Below, one piece after another: positions 1-10,505 of a DNA stretch of 64,000 nt. A model generated the notes under the pieces. That model had not been told where the DNA came from. It saw only the letters and a list, made by a program, of their open reading frames with translations, and did not search any database. The stretch spans positions 3,038,001-3,102,000 of the forward strand of contig CM082598.2 in the NCBI GenBank assembly GCA_040954595.2. Reading direction: 5' to 3'. The first letter of the stretch is position 1; every line of letters starts with the position of its first letter. The DNA is from Balanoglossus misakiensis (lineage: Eukaryota > Hemichordata). The position numbers and the translations under genes were made by a program.

Positions 1-109
1 ATCGAAGACTATCTCAATGCCAGGCAGCTGGAAGAAACGCCCAAAAGAAAAAAATGTAAGCAGTAAAACTTTTGCTAATCGTGTTGTTGTTATCGTTAGA
101 GCATACACA

Positions 110-144
<35 letters not shown>

Positions 145-1060
145 CGTGAATTACTATACCATCGAGGCCATATGCATGTTTTGGACCGTGCGTCCGAGAA
201 CCCAATTCCTCTTCGAGGACCTGAGATATAGTCCTCGAAGGTAACATAAGCTGTATCGGCCTAAGACCCCCTAAGAGTGTTGTAAAATTAATTTGAAGCT
301 AGTCCTCGATTGTGCGCGAGTGTATGATGTCGTCTGTTTCAGCACACACATTTTCATCGAGTGCCATTTTGGGACTTGGGCGCCCCCTACACACAATCGC
401 CTTATACACACCAACTCGTATGGCGCCTGGGTAGGATCTGACCGAAGTGTGTGTATTCAAATCTGGTAAGTTTTCAAAGTTTTCATGTCGTAAAGTTTAC
501 AAAAAATGTGAACAAATTTACAAGTTCGTCAGTGCACAGGCCTAGGAGGGAAATTTAAACATTTAACAGCCAAATTTAACTGAAATAAGAACTACACGAG
601 GTCAGAAAAATACGATAGCTTTACTAATACATAAACTCCGCACACTGGACATGTATAAGTCTTGGTCACGTTCATTGGCAGCCATTTTGTTTTGGATAAA
701 TTGACACGTTACACATATGATCAAGCTATCTTTCGGGAAACAAGCTCTGTGGCCCTACAGTCTCAAATATATTAGCACAGCCTCTATTTTCAGTTCCTGT
801 CCACTGACATGATAAATTTCTAAACTGAGCAAACCGTTGATCGCGATTTCGGGTTTGTTACTAAATATAGCTGCACGCGCGTGACTTTCAGACAAAAATG
901 CTGAAATTCGGACAAATTTTGTTGTATGTGCGGCTGTTGTTGCAGCTTGTAGTCTCAGTCATCAATTGATACAAATAAGTGTGACGCTAAATAGCAATTA
1001 TAACACTCGCAGGTTTTATTTTCGTCGTTTATGCGGAAAATGTGGACAAATGTTTATTTA
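1..1060. other. intergenic, no gene seen
   Basis: No supported gene. Short open frames here cross a (TG)n tract and show no domain or splice logic. The only clear structure is the dinucleotide repeat near 113-142. Confidence 0.6.
113..142. repeat. (TG)n microsatellite
   Basis: About 15 uninterrupted TG units read directly from the sequence. Confidence 0.95.
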
Positions 1061-1865
1061 GGCTGCATTCACAAACACCTCTGGAGGGGGGGGCGGGAGA
1101 ATTCAATTTTTTTTACCGCTAATTTTCACATGCCCCCCTTCCGAACTGCCAATATTTTCAAATCCCCCCCTTCCGAACTGCCAAAATTTTGAAATCCCCC
1201 CCCCTCCCATTTTCTTTCACAGAGCAAAACACATCACCTATCTATCTTGTAAAAAGAAAAACAGCGCTCCCATGAAAAGAATTTGAAACTGATGTTTCCC
1301 CTCATCAGTGGGTATTAAAACTGCACATTGTTTTTATTTTTTAAGTACATATATTTGTATTCTGTGTTGAGAGACATTGTAAACCGAGAATTGAAGGGGG
1401 TGGGTTTGGGAGGGGGTGTCCCCCTCCCACGTAAGAAAATTTTCTAAAATACAGAGCTCAAAGCTGCATTTTAATGAACCCGCCAAACGCAAATTAACTC
1501 AACTACCGGTATGTTGGGGACGACAACTTTAACCGTCGCCGCTCAAAGTTATCATGGGGTGGGGCAAGTCCCCTGACCTGGGACACTAGATAAACCAGTC
1601 AATGATTGAAAGGTGTTGATGAATGGAGGGGGTGGGTGTGGGAGGGGGTGTCCCCCTCCCACATTAGAAAATTTTGTAAAATAAAGGGCGCGAAACTGCA
1701 TTTTTGTGGACTCAAAATAAATATTTAGTCGTTAAAGTTTTCAAGTCCCCCCCTTTCAGTCCCTAAATTATTTCAAATCCCCCCCCTTACATACCCTCAA
1801 TTTTTTCAAATCCCCCCCCTCAATTCTCCCGCCCCCCCCCTCCAGAGGTGTTTGTGAATGCAGCC
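1061..1865. mobile_element. PIF/Harbinger-like MITE with GGCTGCATTC termini
   Basis: The left end (GGCTGCATTCACAAACACCT, continuing into CTGGAGG plus a G run) and the right end are inverted copies of about 33 bp. They are flanked by the 3-bp target duplication TTA at 1058-1060 and 1866-1868. A TWA target site with GG-starting inverted repeats is the signature of PIF/Harbinger non-autonomous elements. The interior is non-coding and carries C-rich tracts and two copies of a G-rich/C-rich hairpin near 1397-1430 and 1629-1662. The superfamily assignment is an inference from target site and termini. Confidence 0.75.
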
Positions 1866-1877
1866 TTATGCATATTA

Positions 1878-1960
1878 ATGAGAGAGAACAGTCATTTACG
1901 ATCATTGCAGACTAGACGTAAATAGGGTTGATCGCAAATGACGTCACTGTTCTCTCTCAT
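1878..1960. promoter_or_regulatory. hairpin-forming region with a perfect CRE, upstream of the bZIP gene
   Basis: A 15-bp perfect inverted repeat (1878-1892 and 1946-1960, ATGAGAGAGAACAGT and its complement) continues with CATTT/AAATG. The right arm overlaps a perfect cAMP-response element, TGACGTCA, at 1939-1946. It lies about 280 bp upstream of the bZIP start codon and is probably part of the promoter or 5' UTR. Function is inferred. Confidence 0.45.
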
Positions 1961-2224
1961 TTTTGAGCCATCTTGTTTACTGCATTTGTTACACCGCGTG
2001 CACACCATGTACATGAATGTGAACGGCATTTGTGTCCGGTATCGCAACTTGACCCGGTCGGACAAATAAAGCGTGGCATTCACTGCTTTATACGACGGGA
2101 CGAGGACTGTTGTCACGCTTGGTCGCTGCTACCTATTAATACGGTTGTCTACTTTTTTTTATTTTCACAGATCAAAACAGACCAAAAATTCAGACGCGGG
2201 CCAGTTACATTCCAAGTCATTATT

Positions 2225-3094
2225 ATGGCCTCTCTTACAAATGGCGAGCACACTTTGAAAGAGGAGAAACAAGTCGGTGAAGAGAAGAGATTTGAGAGTA
2301 TGTCGGTGAATGAAGACCGCGAACGGGCTAGTCTGAATCAACGGGAAATCGACGAGACGCGTCGCCGAGAGAGACTCATGTTAATAGAGGGTCGCAAAAG
2401 TCATATGATAGCCGGTCCACCTATGCTGATCACGTCGAGTGGTGCTTCGGTCAGCGGTCGCCCCACGTTTGCCGATACCCTCAACGGCATTTCCCACAAA
2501 CCACTCGATCTGAGCTACCCGAAAATCTCCAGTGCAATTAGCCCATACAAACTGTACCCGTACCCGCCGCACGCCATGCCACATTCCCACCCAGGTATCT
2601 CGCCGTACAGCTTCAGCGATCCGGCGGCCCTGTCGGCGGCGGCCGTGGCCGCTTACGGCACCTACCCGCTCTACCCGAGCATGATGGAATCAGCGGTGAC
2701 GCCGTCATCATCGTCGTCGTCCGCGTCGAGCATCAAATTCCTGCTCAGTTCATTGTTACGCAAGAGACGCAGCAGTGATGCCTCCCAGCAGTCTCAGTCG
2801 TCGAACTCGTCTCAAGGATCCTCCACCGCCGAATCCCAGCAGCCCAACTCCTCAATGTCACCGCAGAAGAAAGCGCGCGCCGTCCCCGAGGAGAAGAAGG
2901 ACGCCGCGTACTGGGAGCAGAGGAGGAAAAACAACGACGCTGCAAAGCGATACCGGGACGCGAGGAGGGCGAAAGAGGAAGAGATCGCCCTGCGGGCCGC
3001 TTTCCTCGAACAAGAAAACATGAAGCTCAGAGCCGAAGTATCAATTCTCAAAAACAAACTCGCAGATTCTGAATCTGTTTGGAGGCCGTGGTAG
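2225..3094 (+). CDS. D-type bZIP transcription factor (PAR/CES-2/NFIL3/Giant-like)
   Basis: The frame encodes 289 residues in one coding exon. It stays open upstream to 1973, but a polypyrimidine tract and AG acceptor at 2169-2170 and the better context of ATG 2225 suggest that the exon begins at 2171 with a short 5' UTR. The C-terminus is a bZIP: a basic region around residues 226-250 with the NN-x-AA core (N236, N237), followed by a heptad I254, L261, L268, L275. The stretch EEIALRAAFLEQENMKLRAE resembles Drosophila Giant, nematode CES-2 and PAR/NFIL3 factors, which bind TTACGTAA-type sites as dimers in the nucleus. The N-terminal half is charged, then comes a Pro/Tyr/His/Ala-rich segment (about residues 95-155), then Ser-rich runs, typical of low-complexity regulatory regions. 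An oddity is tyrosine (Y243) at the DNA-contact position that is Ser in most D-type factors. A vertebrate-style PAR domain is not obvious, so a finer family name is not justified. Confidence 0.85.
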   Translation: MASLTNGEHTLKEEKQVGEEKRFESMSVNEDRERASLNQREIDETRRRERLMLIEGRKSHMIAGPPMLITSSGASVSGRPTFADTLNGISHKPLDLSYPKISSAISPYKLYPYPPHAMPHSHPGISPYSFSDPAALSAAAVAAYGTYPLYPSMMESAVTPSSSSSSASSIKFLLSSLLRKRRSSDASQQSQSSNSSQGSSTAESQQPNSSMSPQKKARAVPEEKKDAAYWEQRRKNNDAAKRYRDARRAKEEEIALRAAFLEQENMKLRAEVSILKNKLADSESVWRPW

Positions 3095-3538
3095 AAACCA
3101 CCGGAACATTCCAACGGACTATTACTTAAAAAAGAACTTATTTACTACATGTGTAAATACAAAGTACAGATTTATGCTTTCACAGTTGTTAAAGAATCTA
3201 TATTTTTTATTTTGTAAATACTGAAGAGTTATATATTTTTTATTTCGACGATGGTGCGTTTTCTACAACTTTACAAAAACCGAAATCGGGTTTTTGCAGC
3301 ACAAGTACATTTGCGCCCGATTTCCAAACTTTGAGGGGCCAACGTTTGCTCGTTCAAACATAACCATAGAGTAGGCATTAATGGCACTTGAGGGTCTCAC
3401 TATCATTTTCTTTGTTGCAACTATGAAGAGATGTTTGTGTATGAATTGCGCTGTTCCCTTTACAACATGAGTGCTGTGAATGGTTGTTATACACCATTTG
3501 GTAAGCACAATAACATACAATACTTTTTACCCATCTAA
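3095..3538. other. 3' flank of bZIP gene
   Basis: AT-rich probable 3' UTR followed by intergenic sequence. No canonical AATAAA was seen close to the stop. No other gene is supported. Confidence 0.4.
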
Positions 3539-4756
3539 GGGAGCCGTCATTATTTATGGCCTGGGGGGGGGGGGGGTCGGAGGAATCAAGGGGGGGTTAC
3601 TCAAAAATTGGAAGGCTGCAAGGGGGGGTTTCTCAAAAATTGTAGATGAAGAGGGGGGGGTCACTCATTTTTGGGAAATGTATCAAAGTTTTTCAACTGA
3701 AAGATTTAGTTGTGTGCTGTGCAAGTGCTGCAGCGCTCCGCGACCTCTGGTCGCGGAACACCAGAGTGTCCACACTGCACTATCAAAGTATTTTTCCCAA
3801 AATTTGCTGATAAAGGATTGGCATGCTTGCCTGATCATGCATAAAAAACATTACTCCTTATTATATCAACAAAGTTTGATAATCATTTTGACTTTTAACG
3901 ATGCCTGTCCAAATTACACAATGCTACTTGATGGTTACTGGTTATGGGTGAGCTTTTACGGTAATCATTATTTAGTTGTGACTTTGAGATTGTTTTGTTG
4001 TTTCACCCTTTTCAATCCATCATGATGCAACTGATGATCACCTACAATGTAGCAGGGTGAACCTGGAGTTGAAAGGTCTTTTACTACACTACTGTAATAG
4101 TGATTTTTATAATATACCTCATGCTAATACTGTGTCGTGATTCGCCAGAATCCGTCACGTGATAGGAAAATAGAATCGACTATGAACCGCTAGGGAAATA
4201 GCAGAAAAAATATAAACCGGTCACGTGACCAGCGTGAGTGCGCAAACTCGGTCACGTCCATCAGCGTCGCTTCGTCTGACACAATGGCCACCGCGGAAGA
4301 TGTCGTCTGCCAACCTCAAGAGAAAATTGCCAGATTTTCCCAGCTGTTAGCATGAGGTTTATTATAAAACACCTATAGCCTGGCCTATATTCGGGCCATA
4401 GCAGCCGTTTTTACCCCCTCGTGACTGTGAGTTACCAGAATCATATGCTATTTGCCTCGGCCTGCGGCCTCGGGAAATAGCATATGATTCTGGTAACTCA
4501 CAGCCCCTCGGGTGTAATAAACGGCCGCTATGGCCCTCATGGCCAGGCAATAGGTGTTCAATACAGATACATGTATTGATATGTAGTTGTTCCGGTTTTA
4601 GGGGGGGGGGGCCAGTCGAAATTTCTGTGTTGGAAGGGGGGGGTTTCTCAAAATCTGCATGCTTGGCAGGGGGGGTTTCTCAAAATTTTGGAGTTTCTAG
4701 TGTAATTCCTCCGACCCCCCCCCCCCCCCCCCAGGCCGTAAATAATGACGGCTCCC
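3539..4756. mobile_element. Harbinger-like MITE, GGGAGCCGTC termini, TAA target duplication
   Basis: The termini GGGAGCCGTCATTATTTA (3539 onward) and the complementary TAAATAATGACGGCTCCC (ending 4756) are inverted repeats that extend through long G and C runs to TCGGAGGAAT. TAA duplicates flank both ends (3536-3538 and 4757-4759). Open frames inside are translations of the G-rich repeat arms and not genes. The interior holds a second palindrome at 4371-4556. Confidence 0.75.
4371..4556. repeat. nested foldback palindrome
   Basis: The arms begin CACCTATAGCCTGGCC and end with the near complement GGCCAGGCAATAGGTG. The core contains CTGTGAGTTACCAGAATCAT followed shortly by its complement around a GC-rich loop near 4455-4470. 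It lies entirely within the Harbinger-like element, so it is either part of it or a later insertion. Confidence 0.7.
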
Positions 4757-4759
4757 TAA

Positions 4760-6078
4760 AATCAACAAATACGAAAAACGTGGAGCTTGTGCCTCTAAGT
4801 CAAACACTTAATTAAAAACTTATAGGTGCAAAGTCATGGTTTAATGATCAAGTGATCAGTTGAAAGGATGGTCAAGGCATATTCCAGTACATGTATCAAC
4901 CATTTTCTGCTTGAAATGATCATTTTTCAATTTATCAATTTTGACCCAGCCTTTTATGTAGATTTTTAGACTGTTGATATTTAATTTCATGTTGGTCCAT
5001 AAAATATGTCTGTGTTCCATCAACATTTAACAAAGCTACACATAGCTGTATGTGACTACGTACATGAAGTGTAGGCTGTTTCGACTTGAAATGGCGACTA
5101 CTGAAAATACAAAATTATTCTAGGAAGTAGTGGAATCTGCAGTTGTTCAGTCAACTGTATTTGATGATTTCAAAGCCCCACTGTGTATTCTAATCCTTTT
5201 ACCACAATACCACCATTTTGTAGTCCAAATCCATTGTTGCCTATAGTGAAGTTGGACCTCTATTCAGACAAATAGGGATGACAAATGTGCTACAGATATG
5301 ATTTGCAAGCTTGTGGATCTTTTTAATTTTGGATTAAGAACATGAGACAGTGACTAAGATATGTAGTACTAATAATTGGTCAGCTTTTTGACCAATGTGG
5401 ATGTCACTTAGGTAAATGAATGTCACCTCAAAGTTTGTGAAGTTTAGCTCACACTTGTAGGCTTTGACGATTCACTACCCATGTGGGATTGGCTTCCTAT
5501 TTTTGCATTCAAATGTGCATGTTTCCTCGCAATCCACATTTGCAAACTCGTTTGATAAGTACCGGTACATGTGTTGATAAAACACTCAGATTCAAAATTA
5601 GAATCATGTAAGTAATGCAAAAACAATAATACAGCTGATTAGGATTTAGGTGATTATAGCAGTTGTATTTTCCACTTTGGACACGTAACAGTGTGTTTTT
5701 GTTGTTTTTTATAGCTATTTAGCAGTGGTTTACTTATTAGCCCATGCTTCAATGTAAAAAAGACTAGACTCCTGTAACAGGGAAATATTTGTTTAGCAGT
5801 TACATGTAAATGGTGGCATCAGCAGTGTCTTATATATGCATGCTTCAGTGAGAACATATCAAAGATAGACCACAAATATTCTGATTCAGTCAGAGATAGG
5901 TGTCAACCTTTTATCATAACTTTGAATGAAGAAAGTATCATTTTACTTGACTATTTCAGTACGTTCGTAACGTCAGAGACATTACATTGAAATTTATGCT
6001 GAAAACTTACTTTGTTATCAAGAGAAATTCATACATTTAAGTGCTAGTATATCGGTGATAATCAGCTCACAGACCTCA
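4760..6078. other. intergenic, no gene seen
   Basis: AT-rich sequence with only short, featureless open frames. No splice-linked coding segment, RNA gene or clear repeat recognised. Confidence 0.5.
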
Positions 6079-6424
6079 ACCAAAGAAATGTCATGATCTT
6101 GGTATTTTACTTTTGATCAAAGTAGAAGATGCTTCTGTTGCTTTGCACATGTATGACCTAGCTAATTTGAATTCAATGCTAGATATGAGGCAGTACATTT
6201 GTACAAGGCAATTCAATGTGATGACAGACCTCCATGACCTCAGCATGAGATCTGTGGTGTACTCAAGTTATTTTCACAATAGATGCATTGATATCCTTTG
6301 GTAGTACACTTTACAAGTGAGACAAATGAAAGTACAGTAAAACCTGTCTAAACCGAACACCAAAGGGACTGGAGAAATTGAGAAATAACTTTAGTACCCC
6401 AGAGATCACAGGGAACTTAGTAAT

Positions 6425-6425
6425 T

Positions 6426-6472
<47 letters not shown>
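6425..6472. repeat. (GTT)n microsatellite
   Basis: About 16 trinucleotide units, inside the loop of the 6079-7396 inverted repeat. Confidence 0.95.
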
Positions 6473-6962
6473 GAGATTGGTAATAAAATTAAAAAAAAAA
6501 TCAATGTGTCATTTCTTGCTATGTTTGTCGATGTTGTAGATAACTGTAAAAAAAACACAACCATAATCGTGGAAAACACGACCTAGGTCGCCGAATGTCA
6601 CTACCGTCTTACATACAGGCAAGGGTGGAATCCACATGCCCTGGATCTAGGCTCATGGGCCACCTTCAAGGCCCTGAAAAATCACCCCATTCACCAGCGA
6701 GCGATTAAATTATGCCACCATAGGCATTGAAATTTATCTCACTGACCTAATTTGGGCTTCACTTCATCTATCGACCTGTTCTGTTATTATTTCATATACT
6801 CTCACAAATAAGATGATAACAGTAGGTTCAGAAGCGATGCTGTGTCATTTTGTGTAATCATACATCGCCATGGTTACAGTCTGGACGCAATCGTGACAAG
6901 GTTGATGGATCTCTGGGGTACTAAAGTTATTTTCACCCCATGTTGTGATGTGTTATGTTGTA

Positions 6963-7140
6963 CAGTAAAACCTGTCTAAACCGAACCCTGTGTAATCTGG
7001 AAACCTGTCTATGTTGAACACATTTTCCAGTCGCCCTTTAACATATAACCACATGTTAAAAGAAGATATAAACTGGACACCTCCGCAAACCGAACAATTT
7101 CTCCAGTCCCTTTGGTGTTCGGTTTAGACAGGTTTTACTG
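6963..7140. mobile_element. Tigger/pogo-like MITE, 178 bp
   Basis: The inverted termini CAGTAAAACCTGTCTAAACC are flanked by TA on both sides (6961-6962 and 7141-7142). CAGT-starting termini with a TA target site are typical of pogo/Tigger elements of the Tc1/mariner superfamily. A second copy of one end lies at 6335-6379, in inverted orientation. Confidence 0.75.
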
Positions 7141-8718
7141 TACTTTCATTTGTCTCACTTGTAAAGTGTACTACCAAAGGATATCAATGCATCTATTGTG
7201 AAAATAACTTGAGTACACCACAGATCTCATGCTGAGGTCATGGAGGTCTGTCATCACATTGAATTGCCTTGTATAAATGTACTGCCTCATATCTAGGATT
7301 GAATTCAAATTAGCTAGGTCATATATGTGCAAAGCAACAGAAGCATCTTCTACTTTGATCAAAAGTAAAATACAAAGATCATGACATTTCTTTGGTCAGA
7401 TGACACAGTCATTAAGTCAGTTCCTCAGTTCTATTACCATGAGTTGTATGCAGGATTAATAGCAGGAGAACTATAATGACAGAAACATCAGTCTGAATAT
7501 TCCATGTTACTTTTGTCTGGTCTGATTTACAGTCTTTGCATATGCATGTGGTAGCTGTTTGAAAACTGAATGTTTGCTTTTAAAGCTTTTTGAAGTGTTT
7601 ATTACAGGCACAGTCGTTCTGACCATTTAATGAACAACTGTACTGTATATTATCCTGCAACTTTTTTGTCCAGTATTTTAAAATTTTAAGGAGTTATCTT
7701 GTATCATCTTGTTATATTTCTGGGCATCATTTAAAGGTTTTTATAACAATGCCACAACAAAATAGAGAATTCAGAGACATTACATTTTTGATTTGCAGGA
7801 AAAATTACCAGCAACATATTCAAGAAACACAATCAGTCATGCTTATAGTTAATCCTTTCTCACCAATGGCAATCAGAAGGCAGTCATATTGAACCTTCTC
7901 TGTAGTGATTACAACATGTAGTGATACTTCGATTTGATAAAAAGAATCAGTCTTTTTCATGAGTGGCAGTAATTACACCATTCAACCAACATAGAGCTAG
8001 ATCTAGCTAACTGACATGAAGCCCATTGTTGAACATTTTTACTTGGATTGTGTTAGCTTTGTTTTATATTTACAACAAATGTTTCCCTTGCATGTCTCAT
8101 GTAGGTAGAAATAAACTAATGTTCTAATGTTCAGAAAGGGATTGCAGTTGTCAATTTCAATACCAAGCATGCACACATAGTACTGGTAGTGTCCTATATT
8201 GATTCAGTCTGATTTATACCATGGCATGTTAAGGTAAAGTCTAGTGGATCTTTTTTAAATAACAGAAGATATTAACACACAGGTTTTGTGAATATTAACA
8301 ACCCTTTTTTATTTCCAAACTTAATTTACTTGGGGGACTGACTGCAGCCAACAACCCTGTCCTTTGTCAAGCAGCCTCTGCTGTAAGCTGTACTTGTCCA
8401 CTGTATAAAAGAAAAGGGAAATTGTTTTCTGTTGAAAATGACAGATTTTAATGTTAAATTTTCTTTTGCAAACTTCAGGATATCACAGGATATCACCATT
8501 TTCCATGTCATCACATATCTTTCATACTGTCAATCACTGCACACTACAAAGTGTCACAATCAATGTCATCTTTCGCTTTCCAATACAGTATCAAAATACA
8601 TGTACAGTTATCTTTCATACCTTCACCACCACTGTCCTCTGCATAATGTCACAATCACAGCCATCTATTGACCCCATTTGTCATAAAATGTATGAAAAAT
8701 GGGAGTTGTAGAGCAGAA

Positions 8719-8768
8719 GATGTGTATGTATGTATATATATGTATGTATGTATGTACTGTATGTACAT

Positions 8769-8800
<32 letters not shown>

Positions 8801-8807
8801 TGTATGT
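8719..8807. repeat. (TATG)n microsatellite
   Basis: Tetranucleotide array with a few interruptions, read directly. Confidence 0.9.
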
Positions 8808-9377
8808 TCATAAATTAGTTCATAAATTATATTCCAAAATTGAAAAGAGCTGAAGCCAATTAACTTACTGATTAACGCAATTTTGTACAAACATTTACAT
8901 AAACTATGGTCAGTTTTCAACAAATGTGCTTGAATTATTGGTTTTACATGCATTCAGTCATTTGACGTTACTTATTGTATGTAAGCTGTCTTGCTAAATA
9001 CCGTACAGGAAACTTCAATCTCCTAACTAGTCATCAGAAAGAACAGCTTGTTTCCCATTAGCCACAGATGCTCTTCAACATACATCCATCAGGAGTCCTC
9101 AAATGAATAGACATGCATAGGTTCATCGCTGAACCTCGAAAGAATAGAAATGCACTCGTAACTTCAGGTCCCCCAAAGACATACATTTGTGGTCCTCAAA
9201 TGAATACACAGTGGCAGGTTTTCTAAATTGCGAGTGTTTTTAAAAAACGAATAGATTAAAATAATATCATAAGTGACAAATAGCATTCCACAAAGCCTTA
9301 GGTCTGTAGTGCCATGGGAAATACGCGTCCTCAAACGAAGGTGTCTTGGCCGAGTACTCGCAAGCCATATCAAACGC

Positions 9378-9380
<3 letters not shown>

Positions 9381-9437
<57 letters not shown>
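9381..9437. repeat. (TG)n microsatellite
   Basis: About 28 uninterrupted TG units. Confidence 0.95.
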
Positions 9438-9440
<3 letters not shown>

Positions 9441-10291
9441 AGTTTAGTAACTCTTTACCAAGAGGGTTGGAAACAACATAACTTCTACATGAATTCAAAT
9501 GACCCACTAAAGCCTATGTTTAATCATTCCACAGTTTGTTGGAAGTCTTGGGGGAACTGTCCATATGAATGAGTTTATCCCACACGGCCAGAATCAAGCA
9601 AACTTCCTCTGACGACGGACGAAGAAAAACAAAGTACATCTTTCCATGAAGAAAAAATCAACCCAAGGAAATCTTAAACAATTGGCGAGAGATTTAAGTT
9701 ATAAATAATTTTGTTCCTATTTCTTTTATTGCGGATTCGATAAGTTGTTATAATAACATTTATTTTACTTGTTAATTATGATAAGTATTTTCGGTCAGGT
9801 TTTGATCATTTGCGAAATTCGTTTCAGTCTCGTTATTTTGATTTGAAAATCATTTACGGAACTTAAACTGGGGGCTCCTGGTTTGGTATAAATAGCCGTG
9901 AACCAAAATGAAAAATTCAAATCAGTGTAAAAGAACACTATTACTTATCACTGGCGATCAACAGCTACACACAATGTCCTGGCTGCTCAAAATTGGACCC
10001 CCCTTTTTGAAAATAAATTCTGTGGCCTATGTATCTGATTTGTCATTCTTTCTTACAATAAATCAAACCTGCTGTTCGCCAAGGTGGTTCTGTATTAAAA
10101 TTCTGGTTTTCATCACCAAGCAATATATTCGGTGTCAGAGTCTTTCATGGCCAAAAATGTTTCATTAAGGATAATTAATTACCTTCGCTAAGCAGAAGAA
10201 GGATAATTAATTACCTTCACTTCGCAGATAGAATCGGAATAGACATATTCAAAGTAAAACATCAAGTAATGCATTAGCGTGGTATGATTTT

Positions 10292-10297
10292 TTTATT
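10292..10297 (-). terminator. candidate polyadenylation signal of the Reeler/ANATO gene
   Basis: AATAAA on the minus strand about 210 bp beyond the stop codon at 10506. Another AATAAA overlaps the stop region at 10505-10510; either could serve. Confidence 0.4.
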
Positions 10298-10505
10298 AAT
10301 CACAGTAAAAATAGTCAAATATAAAAAGAAAAGGGACAAGACAGAGGAATTCCTTCAAGACTTCCGAAGTTAAACAGAGCTGAAAAACACAAAGTGCGAT
10401 TTGAAGATCTTGGATTAGGCCTACATTGATCAGTCATTTTATATTGCAAAAATGTGCGCTGCATCAGACTTAATCATTTTCCCTTCATTGGTTGTCGACG
10501 GGGAT

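Larger units (their letters stand above)
6079..7396. repeat. 1.3-kb inverted repeat with collinear ~300-bp arms
   Basis: The arms 6079-6379 and 7096-7396 are near-identical inverted copies; mirrored coordinates always sum to 13475, so there is no net indel. The same 63-codon open frame appears on the plus strand (6113-6304) and on the minus strand (7171-7362) with only a couple of differences, so it reflects the repeat and not a protein gene. The inner part of each arm carries the terminus of a Tigger-like MITE. Further in, AAATAACTTTAGTACCCCAG (from about 6383) has its complement near 6908-6935, a second nested inverted repeat. Confidence 0.85.
7397..10290. other. intergenic, no gene supported
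   Basis: Contains a (TATG)n tract and a (TG)n tract. A TATA-like motif at 9886-9895 precedes an 86-codon open frame (9908-10168) with no recognisable domain. No coding gene can be defended here. Confidence 0.5.

Noticed and set aside
3480-4025. 181-codon frame starting MVVIHHLV
   Set aside because: Runs through the G-rich arm of a MITE; the Gly-rich part is repeat translation.
6113-7362. Identical-looking 63-codon frames on opposite strands
   Set aside because: They are the two arms of the inverted repeat, with no domain, splice context or codon signature.
8335-8388. Alternative last exon for the Reeler gene (S-RGCLTKDRVVGCSQSPK, then stop and AATAAA on the minus strand)
   Set aside because: In phase, but it lacks the F-x-x-CC needed by the ANATO domain; the exon at 10506-10542 supplies it exactly and is closer.
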